NCBI GenBank assembly: GCA_963732595.1
Contig: CAVSZZ010000002.1
Coordinates: 2,418,001-2,482,000 of the forward strand
Length of the DNA stretch: 64,000 nt
From: JAFGXF01 sp963732595
GTDB taxonomy: Bacteria; Chloroflexota; Anaerolineae; Anaerolineales; Anaerolineaceae
Direction of reading: 5' to 3'
Part shown: piece after piece, positions 55,801 to 63,257 of the stretch
Position numbering within the stretch: position 1 is the stretch's first letter
Layout of the letters: every line of letters begins with the position of its first letter
Made by a program: the position numbers and the translations under genes
The notes under the pieces: generated by a model
The model's database searches: none
What the model saw: the letters and a program-made list of their open reading frames with translations, nothing else
What the model was told of the DNA's origin: nothing

Positions 55801-57115
55801 TCTCGTACTCCCGGACTTTTTCGGGAGGCACACGCAATTCGCCGGACATCAGTTTGGGGAGGAGAGTGTCGCGGAGGGCTACTAAGGCTTTCGATTCTTC
55901 ATCATTAAATTTTATTTTTTTAAGGAAATCTGAAATGATTGAAGCATAATTTTTCGCTATTGCTTCATCTGGTTTTATAATTTTTAATGAATCAAAACAT
56001 GAGGTATTTACTCGCTGACGACCTGAGGTTCCTGACATATTTTTTATCGCATAGGTTCTAAAATCATCAGTTCTTGCCAAAAAATACGTATATTCAAGAG
56101 GCAGTGGAGGTTTACTTCTAAAAATAATGTATTCAGTAGATCCCCAGCCTACTTCTTTATCATCCAAAAAATCGACAAAAGCTGTTTTTCCATTTTCCAA
56201 ACAAGGAGTAATTCTTGCTAATAACACATCACCATTTATAAATTTTGTCCCGGATGTAAATTCTCTTCGCACCCAGTCTTTAACTCTTGCAGATGTTTCT
56301 GATAAATTCTTCATTTCAAGATACGGTGAATTTGCTCCCTTCTTAATGCTTCGTGTGGGATTTACATCAATAATATCAGGTAAATTCACAACCTCCCATC
56401 CTTCCGGTATCATCCCCAATTCCGAATCAATCATTACGCCCCCGGAGGATTTGTAGCCCGCCCCCTGTAGCGGCGGGTTTAAACCCGCCGCTACAGGGGG
56501 CGGGAATTCGAATTCCACGAACCATCGGTTGAATATTGCCCGTGCCATCTGCTCCAGGGTTTTGTTCATCCGGTTGTTCAGCTCGATCTTGTCGTCCAGG
56601 GAGGAGAGGATGTCGGCTATGGCGCGTTGTTCGGGGAGGGGTGGGAGGGGGATTTTGATATTTCTTAAATCGCGTATAGGTAATTGAGGTTGAGCAGAAC
56701 CAGATGAATAGTTATTAAATTGTGTTTGAATTTCATTAGACATAAGAGTATAAAACAAGAAGTTATTAGACATATTCTCTTTTACTCTTATTATCAGCAT
56801 TTGAGCATTAATCAGGCCAGATTCATATAATCGAGAATTAAAAATTGCCAATTTCCCGACTCCATTGCCACGAGTAGCTAAAACAATATCACCTCTCTGC
56901 AACCTGCCTTTACTTATACTATTATATTTTTCTTCAAATATAAAATCAAGATCTGCAAAATCAAATTTATTATTTTGGATAATCCTTGTATTAAGAAAAG
57001 GATATTTTCCTCTTTTAAATATCTCATTTTTCTTTGGATAGTTTGATGATCTATCACCATCAATAATTTCGAGTGGTGCTTCCTTTATTTTAATATATCT
57101 CCAGCTTGACAACAT
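55793..57115 (-). CDS. hsdS: type I restriction specificity subunit
   Basis: HsdS fixes the DNA target of a type I system. The 440-residue protein has two target-recognition domains, each followed by a coiled spacer: LPPLPEQRAIADILSSLDDKIELNNRMN after TRD1 and a shorter helix at the end. The usual linker (YKSSGG...ELGMIPEGWEV) starts TRD2. Just before it, residues about 201-216 are encoded by a 48-bp perfect palindrome and look inserted. No hsdM is present between this gene and the right edge. The gene precedes hsdR and follows the retron reverse transcriptase. Confidence 0.92.
   Translation of the reverse strand: MLSSWRYIKIKEAPLEIIDGDRSSNYPKKNEIFKRGKYPFLNTRIIQNNKFDFADLDFIFEEKYNSISKGRLQRGDIVLATRGNGVGKLAIFNSRLYESGLINAQMLIIRVKENMSNNFLFYTLMSNEIQTQFNNYSSGSAQPQLPIRDLRNIKIPLPPLPEQRAIADILSSLDDKIELNNRMNKTLEQMARAIFNRWFVEFEFPPPVAAGLNPPLQGAGYKSSGGVMIDSELGMIPEGWEVVNLPDIIDVNPTRSIKKGANSPYLEMKNLSETSARVKDWVRREFTSGTKFINGDVLLARITPCLENGKTAFVDFLDDKEVGWGSTEYIIFRSKPPLPLEYTYFLARTDDFRTYAIKNMSGTSGRQRVNTSCFDSLKIIKPDEAIAKNYASIISDFLKKIKFNDEESKALVALRDTLLPKLMSGELRVPPEKVREYENA
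56457..56504. repeat. 48-bp perfect palindrome inside hsdS
   Basis: Centred on GTTTAAAC between 56480 and 56481, both arms are perfect for 24 bases and carry CTGTAGCGGCGGG and its complement. A second palindrome of 14 bases (GGAATTCGAATTCC) follows at 56503-56516. It reads in frame as proline/glycine-rich protein. Confidence 0.9.
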
Positions 57116-57170
57116 CTTAATTACCTTAAATATAACGAAATATTTTTAATTGATAATTATTTCATCTGAG

Positions 57171-58193
57171 TTAAAGTTTAAACTTAATTTCGTATAATTG
57201 TTTTAAAGTATTTATTACAAATTCATTTTCAGGCTCTATCTGATGCCAAAAATTATATCTACCAATTAATCGTTCTATATATAATGGATCGTAATTATTT
57301 ATTCTATTCGTGTGGTTTATAAATCCCTTTGTAATTACATGAAATGCCTCTTGACGAAGAATTCGTCTAGTTGATTTTGGTAACTTCATTTTTTCACCTG
57401 AAACTGATATACCAGTAACAATCTTTTTATACTTTCCTCTTATTAATTTTGTTTTTTTTTGATTAACAATAAACCCTTCATCTTTAATAATATTTTCAAC
57501 AATTGAATAAAATTTAAGGGATATATATTCACCAGAAAAGGCTAGATCATCTGCATATCTTGTATAATTTACTTTATATTTTTCAGACAGTTTATATAAT
57601 CTGTTATCCATTCTTTTCGAAATAATATTGCTAATTATTGGGCTAGTTGCTGATCCTTGAGGTAAAGATTTATCAAGGCAACATAGTGAAGACAAACAAT
57701 AAGCCAGATTATGGGGATAACCGAATCTTGAGAAGATACTAATAACTCGATTTATTTTAATAGAAGGGAAAAAATCTTTTATATCTATTTTTAGTAAACA
57801 TTTTTTATTTAAATGAACCTGTGCATTAGAAATAATGGATTTATTACTAATAAATCCATGCGATGCAACATGCATATTTACTTGTGATAAAATATTATTG
57901 TAAATCCATCTTTGTATATATAATAAAGATGGATAAGGTGCTGAAATTTTTCTAAAATTCCCACTTCTTTTAGGTATTTCAAATTCTCGATAAAACGATC
58001 CAGGTTGATTAATCATACCTACAATTGTAGTAACATCTATTCCCACAAGCAGTGCAAAGTGTTTTAGATTAAATATTATAGGCAACCCTTGTTCAATAAA
58101 TTTTGATATGTATAATAAATAATCATCAATTAGTTTTTCATCACTAATATTTAGCCTAATAAATTCTTCCCATTTTTGTTTTAGTTCATTCAT
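57171..58193 (-). CDS. retron reverse transcriptase
   Basis: A 340-residue RT that would copy the msd part of the adjacent RNA into multicopy single-stranded DNA. It has all three retron signatures: NAQVH (residues 123-127, the NAxxH motif), YADD (213-216) and VTG (259-261). KIDIKDFF at 135-142 and QGSATSP at 179-185 are the other RT blocks. The ATG at 58193 is about 15 bases after the msd end of the RNA, the normal retron order. It is not a group II or DGR enzyme: there is no maturase domain and no template/variable repeat. The segment is very AT-rich. Confidence 0.95.
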   Translation of the reverse strand: MNELKQKWEEFIRLNISDEKLIDDYLLYISKFIEQGLPIIFNLKHFALLVGIDVTTIVGMINQPGSFYREFEIPKRSGNFRKISAPYPSLLYIQRWIYNNILSQVNMHVASHGFISNKSIISNAQVHLNKKCLLKIDIKDFFPSIKINRVISIFSRFGYPHNLAYCLSSLCCLDKSLPQGSATSPIISNIISKRMDNRLYKLSEKYKVNYTRYADDLAFSGEYISLKFYSIVENIIKDEGFIVNQKKTKLIRGKYKKIVTGISVSGEKMKLPKSTRRILRQEAFHVITKGFINHTNRINNYDPLYIERLIGRYNFWHQIEPENEFVINTLKQLYEIKFKL

Positions 58194-58208
58194 AACTAAT
58201 AATTAAAC

Positions 58209-58387
58209 GGCACCAGATGCTACTTTCTTTGAAAATATTCTATCAAATTGTGACACGTTAGTGTCAATAATTTGATCAACTCTGTTAAGAGTTGATGTTT
58301 TGCAATGTATTCTCGTTGCAAAACATAGGCTAAAGATAGCCTAATTCAACGAGGCGATTCAACCTCAACGTGCTAGCATCTGGTGCC
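58209..58387 (-). ncRNA. retron msr-msd RNA
   Basis: Ends at a perfect 14-bp inverted repeat, a1 (58387-58374) and a2 (58222-58209). Right after a1 comes TAGC with the candidate branching G at 58373. Between them are short hairpins (GAGG/CCTC; AGGCTA/TAGCCT) for msr and three long ones for msd: TTTTGCAA/TTGCAAAA, ATCAACTCT/AGAGTTGAT and CAAATT-TTGACAC with its partner. Length is 179 bases. Confidence 0.9.
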
Positions 58388-58419
58388 ATATAATTGCTCT
58401 TTTGTTTTTAAATTTATAA

Positions 58420-58758
58420 TTATTTAATTATTTTTCTTATATTTGGGATATATGGCTGATACAAATTAATTTTTTTGATAATCATGCCTTCAGGTATAAT
58501 GCTCCAATATTTTTGCGTTTTACCGAAAATTATATTTCTATTTTTTAAAATCCAATTTTTTCCATATTGAGTAAGCTTAATTGAATAATCATTACAAATA
58601 ACAACATTAATATTTTCATATTTACGAATAAAATTATTTAATTGAGCTGGTGATAACATATATTGTTCATGAAAATAATAAATATTCATAAATTTATTAC
58701 TTTGATAAAGTTCTTTGAGTATAATGCGTTCTGATATAGAATATTTATTATCTTCCAT
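58420..58758 (-). CDS. retron accessory protein, winged-helix-like
   Basis: A 112-residue protein. Residues about 8-50 are helical (SERIILKELYQSNKFMNIYYFHEQYMLSPAQLNNFIRKYENI) and then strands (VVICNDYSIKLTQYGKNWIL), as in a winged helix-turn-helix. A short basic C-terminal tail follows. It lies 33 bases upstream of the retron RNA and 6 bases downstream of the phosphoribosyltransferase-like gene, on the same strand and with the same AT-rich codon use. It may bind DNA or hold the toxin partner in check (inference). Confidence 0.7.
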   Translation of the reverse strand: MEDNKYSISERIILKELYQSNKFMNIYYFHEQYMLSPAQLNNFIRKYENINVVICNDYSIKLTQYGKNWILKNRNIIFGKTQKYWSIIPEGMIIKKINLYQPYIPNIRKIIK

Positions 58759-58764
58759 ATTTTA

Positions 58765-59622
58765 TTAACTCAACCTTTGAAAAATAGTTTTCCGAATAGA
58801 AGCTTTTTTTAAAACTGGCCACCAGAATATTGGAAAAACATTATTGGGTATATTATATGATTCCATTGCAAATAATGTTTCGCTTCTCTTATAACCAAAA
58901 TAATAATCAATAATATTTAGCTTTTTATATTTTCTATTTAATTTATCCTCTAAATTCGTCATATTTATAATTGCAGATGATAAATCTGCACCATCATAAA
59001 AATCACTAATCCCCTTTTTCAGAAATAAGGGAATACAATATTTAGCATCCATTGTGTCAAGTTTGGAAATTGAAAACTCCATAGCTGCAAGTGCACAAAT
59101 CATTAAATTATATTGATTAATTCCACGTTGAAATAGTTTTTTCCTCACCCATTCAATTTTCCTTATAATTGTGTCCCCAGTGCCTATAAAATCATCAATT
59201 AAAATTATATTGTCATTATTAATTATTTTATATGCGCCAATTGGTAGAGAATTGATAAAATTCTTTTCTGTCCATCCAGTATTTGGTGCAAACTTGTTTT
59301 TAAGTAATTGCAAAAGTGATTGTGAACCATCTGCATCTGAATTTTTACTTGTAGCTACTAAATATGTATTCTCCGGTTTAAGATTCCAATCAAATATAAT
59401 TTTTTTAGCGATTTCCTTGCATTGCTGATCAACATCTCGACTGTTTAAATATTTAATTCTTTCTAATAGATTTAATATTAAATCTTGTTCAGAACCTAAA
59501 TCACAAATATTCCATAATTCAAGAAGTGCTTCTGATTCATATTCAAGCCATGGTTGTTTCTTTGTGATATCATATAATTTGATAAAATCAGTATGTTCTA
59601 TTTTTCTTGATGATCTTTCCAT
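58765..59622 (-). CDS. phosphoribosyltransferase-like retron effector
   Basis: A 285-residue protein. Residues about 139-152 read ILIDDFIGTGDTI, the PRPP-binding loop of type I phosphoribosyltransferases (two acidic residues then GTGDT). Upstream is YLVATSKNSDADGSQSLLQLL and downstream LMICALAAMEFSI, as in a Rossmann-like core. The first 75 residues are an extra helical domain. From what I recall of the retron classification, PRTase plus winged-helix is the cargo of type III retrons; this needs a check. The protein would act on a nucleotide or tRNA when the RT-DNA complex is disturbed (inference). Confidence 0.78.
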   Translation of the reverse strand: MERSSRKIEHTDFIKLYDITKKQPWLEYESEALLELWNICDLGSEQDLILNLLERIKYLNSRDVDQQCKEIAKKIIFDWNLKPENTYLVATSKNSDADGSQSLLQLLKNKFAPNTGWTEKNFINSLPIGAYKIINNDNIILIDDFIGTGDTIIRKIEWVRKKLFQRGINQYNLMICALAAMEFSISKLDTMDAKYCIPLFLKKGISDFYDGADLSSAIINMTNLEDKLNRKYKKLNIIDYYFGYKRSETLFAMESYNIPNNVFPIFWWPVLKKASIRKTIFQRLS

Positions 59623-59792
59623 GATTAAGACATACCTCTTCCCATGATACTATTCAATTCGATCTTCGCTTGAGCAACAAATAAAATCCAAATCCTATAG
59701 AACTCATGCTCTAAATCTTCTCTTTAAAATACTCTAACTTCCCATACTACTCACATATATATAATATTATACACTAAACTTATGCATGAGAT

Positions 59793-60629
59793 TTATTTTA
59801 ATATATTGGGTGCATATTTAAAAAATAAACTTGAGCATTCACATCTGCCTTTTGATAAAAAAATATTTGATTTGGGAATTGACTGTCTTAATATCAAATT
59901 GACCCAGCTTTTAACTTTTTCTCGTTCATCTTTATAATCAATGCTTGCTAATCCCATTTCTAATTCGATATATCTCCTAATAAAAAAACAAATAAAGTCT
60001 GCCAATTGAATCAATCCAACATCTTTTGAATCCACGAAATGAGGTACATCTACAATTTGACTAAATTTTTCCTGTTTTTGTTTTCTTTCATAATATGTAT
60101 CTGTCCAATTGGGGGCATTAATAATTAAATCTGTAAATCGCCTTGCCTCTCTATATTCATTATCAAATATTAAAACACAATTTCCAGAATTATTAATAGT
60201 ACGTGATTTACCTCTTGGTGCACCTTGAAAACATTTTTGAATTGCCAAAGAGACGTGTAATGCCATAAATCTCCATAATGTAGATATTTGGCCACAATTT
60301 TTTTCATCTTGAAAGCATTTAAAAAATAGTTCTTTATTTACTGCTGTATATACAATCGAATGTTTTCTTTCTTTTAACCAATTAAAAATTGCTGTAATAA
60401 TTTCTGATCTTTGGTTACCTTTTAAATTTCTCCATGTGCTATTGCCAGAATAAAAATCTCTTGTATGAATTTCATCGATATTTTTTCCAATTATTTTACT
60501 TAGACTTGATAACAATTCGTTCCAATGTACCTTGGTAACTCTCATTCTATAAGAATCAGCGATTACACCTGCCATAACACCTATTGGTTCTTGAGATATT
60601 CCTGTTTCATCAATATATATAAATTTCAC
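59793..60629 (-). CDS. DUF3800 protein (RNase H-like fold)
   Basis: A 278-residue DUF3800 protein. It opens FIYIDETG (residues 3-9) with the first acidic site, has HTRDFYSG near residue 55, VLIFDNEYREARRF near residue 152 and the closing LIQLADFICFFIRR near residue 207. These are the metal-binding positions of a family predicted to be RNase H-like nucleases. DUF3800 is also the cargo of another retron group, so this gene may be linked to the retron or may stand alone. It lies 170 bases upstream of the phosphoribosyltransferase-like gene and has the same low GC. Confidence 0.82.
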   Translation of the reverse strand: MKFIYIDETGISQEPIGVMAGVIADSYRMRVTKVHWNELLSSLSKIIGKNIDEIHTRDFYSGNSTWRNLKGNQRSEIITAIFNWLKERKHSIVYTAVNKELFFKCFQDEKNCGQISTLWRFMALHVSLAIQKCFQGAPRGKSRTINNSGNCVLIFDNEYREARRFTDLIINAPNWTDTYYERKQKQEKFSQIVDVPHFVDSKDVGLIQLADFICFFIRRYIELEMGLASIDYKDEREKVKSWVNLILRQSIPKSNIFLSKGRCECSSLFFKYAPNILK

Positions 60630-60790
60630 AACAACCTCATATGAAGTAAAAATTTAATCGAGTTAAAAATAATAATTCAAACTCAACCACTTCACCCTCA
60701 TTTATGATCGAAAAAATATTAAACCTAAAAACCTATAGATATCAACTTCTCCCCCTTCACAAACTCCTCCGTCAACCCCCGCCCCCCCTC

Positions 60791-61384
60791 TCAATCAAAC
60801 AACACCACACACCCATAATCCTCATCCTGCAGCGACTCATTAATCTCCTCGATATCGAATTCCTCCGGGTCGAACCCTCCGCCGAGCCATTCCATCATTT
60901 CCTCATATTCCTCGTTCCCCGGATTTTTAAGGACCTCCAGCAGGTCCTCGTATCCGCCCGGTCCTCCGCAGTCCTCGGGCGGGCAATTACGCTTTCCATC
61001 GACGCACACCGGATACGTTGTGCCCTTCTCCCTCGGAAGTATTTTTTCCAGGACGATCGTGTGCTCCCACCCGTCGCCGAAATCATAATCATAATGGAAT
61101 TTCTGCTCTTCTTTCGTTATTATTGCGTTCAGCCTGATTTTCCGGTAATCGGCAACTTCGGACATAAATTCCTCGTCCGGCAAGGTATATGATTTACCAT
61201 TGATCCGGAACTGATGCAGATGGGAATTAAACCAGCCCATCACGGTTTGTATGACTTTGTGCAGGTCGGGCAGCTTCATATCCGACTCGACGAGGAACCT
61301 GCGCCAGACAGGCGGCTTCGTGTGATCGAGCGTTATCTTCAGTTGATATACGTCCCGCGATCTGAGCTGTTTGACATTCGCCAT
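60791..61384 (-). CDS. pRiA4b ORF-3-like family protein
   Basis: A 197-residue protein of the plasmid pRiA4b ORF-3 family. It starts VYQLKITLDHTKPPVWRRFLV, with HLHQFRI and FHYDYDFGDGWEHTI in the middle and CPPEDCGGPGGY further on, all typical. The family is common on mobile elements and in defence islands; its job is not known. The GC is higher than in the retron part. The Fic gene is 59 bases upstream on the same strand. Confidence 0.9.
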   Translation of the reverse strand: MANVKQLRSRDVYQLKITLDHTKPPVWRRFLVESDMKLPDLHKVIQTVMGWFNSHLHQFRINGKSYTLPDEEFMSEVADYRKIRLNAIITKEEQKFHYDYDFGDGWEHTIVLEKILPREKGTTYPVCVDGKRNCPPEDCGGPGGYEDLLEVLKNPGNEEYEEMMEWLGGGFDPEEFDIEEINESLQDEDYGCVVLFD

Positions 61385-61443
61385 GGATCGGTCCCCTGTT
61401 TAATCTTGTATGGAACGCCGCCCGCTTGCTTCGATACGTCCCG

Positions 61444-62541
61444 TCATGGTATATCCGGCACATTTAAGAACAGATCGAATAACGCGTTATTGATGTAATA
61501 ATTCGCCCTGCCGAGTTTTTCTTTTTTAAGATAGCCGCTGTCCGCGAGCTGGTCTAAATATTTAACGGCAGTCAGACGGGATACCTGTAAGTCATTCTGT
61601 AAAAATTCTATCTTTGTATAGGGGTGACGGAATAAATTATTAATAAGGTCCTGGCTGTAAAAGCGATATTCATCCCGGATGCGATGTTTGTAATCCATCA
61701 TTGCGGACTTGATTTTATGGATGATCTGAATGGTCTGGATCGAGGTTTTTTCAACGCCATCCAGCATATAATAAACCCACTCCTCCCACTGTTCATCGGT
61801 CCTGACTCCCTGAAGCAGGCGATAATAATCGTTTTTATTTTGAATGATGTACCGGCTTAAATACAAGACCGGAATATCAAGGAGCCCTTTTAATACAAGA
61901 TACAGGATATTTATTATCCTGCCCGCTCTTCCGTTGCCGTCGTAAAACGGGTGGATCGACTCGAACTGATAATGAACCACCGCCATCTTGATCAGCGGAT
62001 CGACATCGGAAATTGAATCGTCATTTATATAACGCTCAAGATTATCCATTAGTTTAAGAATTGTTTCAGGCTCCTGAGGCGGCAGGTACACCACTTCGCC
62101 GGTCTGTTGATTTTTCAGATTGGTGCCGGGTAATGTACGAAAACCGGCATCATTACGTTCCAGGATACTCTGAATTTCAAGAATATGGCCATTTGTAAAT
62201 AAGTTATTCTTCCGGATAAGTTCAAATCCTTTGCGCAGGGCTTCAGAATAATTGCGGACTTCTTTCGTCGCCGCGCTGGTTACATAACCGAGATGTAATT
62301 CTTCCTTAAAAAGCTCGTCATGGCTGGTAATTATATTTTCAATCGCTGAACTGTCTTTGGCTTCCTGAAGGGCCAGGGTGTTGATGAGAATGGCCTGATT
62401 GGGGATCTGGCCCGATACCCCCTTCAATTCCGCAAGGTACCGGTGGGCGGATGCCGTTTTCTTTAATAGGAGGGGACTTTCTAAATTTCTGCCTGGTGGC
62501 AGTAGTGGAATGGTAAACGTATCCATTTGATGCATCTCCAC
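61444..62541 (-). CDS. Fic-family protein with winged-helix C-terminus
   Basis: Fic enzymes AMPylate protein side chains. This 365-residue protein has an N-terminal Fic_N-like region with the inhibitory motif SSAIEN (residues 64-69, S/TxxxE(G/N)), then the active site HPFYDGNGRAGR near residue 196 and a C-terminal winged-helix (residues about 290-365, DLQVSRLTAVKYLDQLADSGYL). The inhibitory glutamate is present, so activity should be low until released. It is an autoregulated class II-type Fic; its target is unknown. An alternative start is the ATG at 62526. Confidence 0.9.
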   Translation of the reverse strand: MEMHQMDTFTIPLLPPGRNLESPLLLKKTASAHRYLAELKGVSGQIPNQAILINTLALQEAKDSSAIENIITSHDELFKEELHLGYVTSAATKEVRNYSEALRKGFELIRKNNLFTNGHILEIQSILERNDAGFRTLPGTNLKNQQTGEVVYLPPQEPETILKLMDNLERYINDDSISDVDPLIKMAVVHYQFESIHPFYDGNGRAGRIINILYLVLKGLLDIPVLYLSRYIIQNKNDYYRLLQGVRTDEQWEEWVYYMLDGVEKTSIQTIQIIHKIKSAMMDYKHRIRDEYRFYSQDLINNLFRHPYTKIEFLQNDLQVSRLTAVKYLDQLADSGYLKKEKLGRANYYINNALFDLFLNVPDIP

Positions 62542-62803
62542 TGTTATGATATGTATAAAATTTCCGATTTTTTATACATATTGTCAATGACATATATAAA
62601 TTTTTGATGTTTTTATATATAACCTGATTAAAAAGGGGATTAACCCATCTATTTGTACCATGTGCAACATTCGGTGTTTTCTATACATAATAATATACTC
62701 ATGCATAAAATTCCGCATATCTTAATCATATCCCCTTATCACTTCGACCGTTCGATAAACTCATGGTATCGCTTGTTTCTAATGCACTTGAACATGTCTA
62801 ACC

Positions 62804-62955
62804 CTTGTTTCGATCCGCACCATCCGCTCGCCTCGACTGCGCCCTTCGGCTTCCCCTCGACTCCGCTCGGGGCAAGCGCTCAGGGCGAGCTCGGCAAGCA
62901 TACTGAAACACTTAGCTATGTGCATTCTACGCTTGTTGAGCGGAGTCGAAACAAG
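62804..62955. repeat. intergenic GC-rich repeat with inverted ends
   Basis: CTTGTTTCGA (62804-62813) and TCGAAACAAG (62946-62955) bound about 150 bases of GC-rich sequence with several short inverted CCGCTC/GAGCGG-type pieces. No protein is credible in it. It stands out from the AT-rich sequence on both sides and resembles a non-autonomous repeat; only one copy is in this window. The rest of the 62,542-63,030 gap shows no gene. Confidence 0.55.
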
Positions 62956-63030
62956 CACTCTAACACATAATGCTTTTTTACAATAGCCCAAATTTTAGTC
63001 GACAGATTCCCTTGTTTTTACTATATTTTC

Positions 63031-63108
63031 AATAAGTCCTTCGATAGTGAAAGCAGGCTCCATGCCTTGTATAACTCTCCGAGTTATCCAGCTGTCAAAG
63101 GACTTATT
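63031..63108. repeat. structured inverted repeat
   Basis: AATAAGTCCTT (63031-63041) and its complement (63098-63108) enclose a second stem, ATAACTC/GAGTTAT (63071-63087, 3-base loop). It could be an RNA structure or the ends of a small element. Confidence 0.5.
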
Positions 63109-63157
63109 TTATTTATATCCAGTAAATTGAATTTATTACGACCATTAAATTTATTCA

Positions 63158-63186
63158 TTGACATATATTAAACAAGTTTATATATT
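63158..63186 (+). promoter_or_regulatory. strong promoter of the candidate small RNA
   Basis: A perfect TTGACA (63158-63163), 17-base spacer and TATATT (63181-63186). No coding region follows on this strand before the terminator. Confidence 0.75.
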
Positions 63187-63191
63187 TTACT

Positions 63192-63251
63192 TAATCCACA
63201 TGAGTGGAGGTGGATGACGAAAGTCATCGGGCCCGAAAGGGCTTTTTTTTT
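63192..63251 (+). ncRNA. candidate small RNA with three hairpins and intrinsic terminator
   Basis: From a start near 63192 the transcript folds into CCAC/GTGG (loop ATGA), GATGAC/GTCATC (loop GAAA) and GCCC/GGGC (loop GAAA), followed by nine T (63243-63251). Two GNRA-type tetraloops in 60 bases, a promoter and a terminator make it an independent unit. It lies convergent to the DUF3800 gene, ending 7 bases from its stop. Confidence 0.65.
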
Positions 63252-63257
63252 GCCTGT

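Noticed and set aside
56457..56504. Palindrome in hsdS as a transcription terminator
   Set aside because: It has no T run, lies within an intact reading frame and is too long and perfect for a usual terminator.
57171..58193. Reverse transcriptase as a group II intron or diversity-generating retroelement
   Set aside because: No maturase or endonuclease domain, no intron ends and no template/variable repeat; retron-specific NAxxH and VTG motifs and the a1/a2 RNA are present.
58201..58390. Non-coding gap upstream of the RT as just a long leader
   Set aside because: The perfect outer repeats, TAGC branch site and nested hairpins fit the retron RNA much better.
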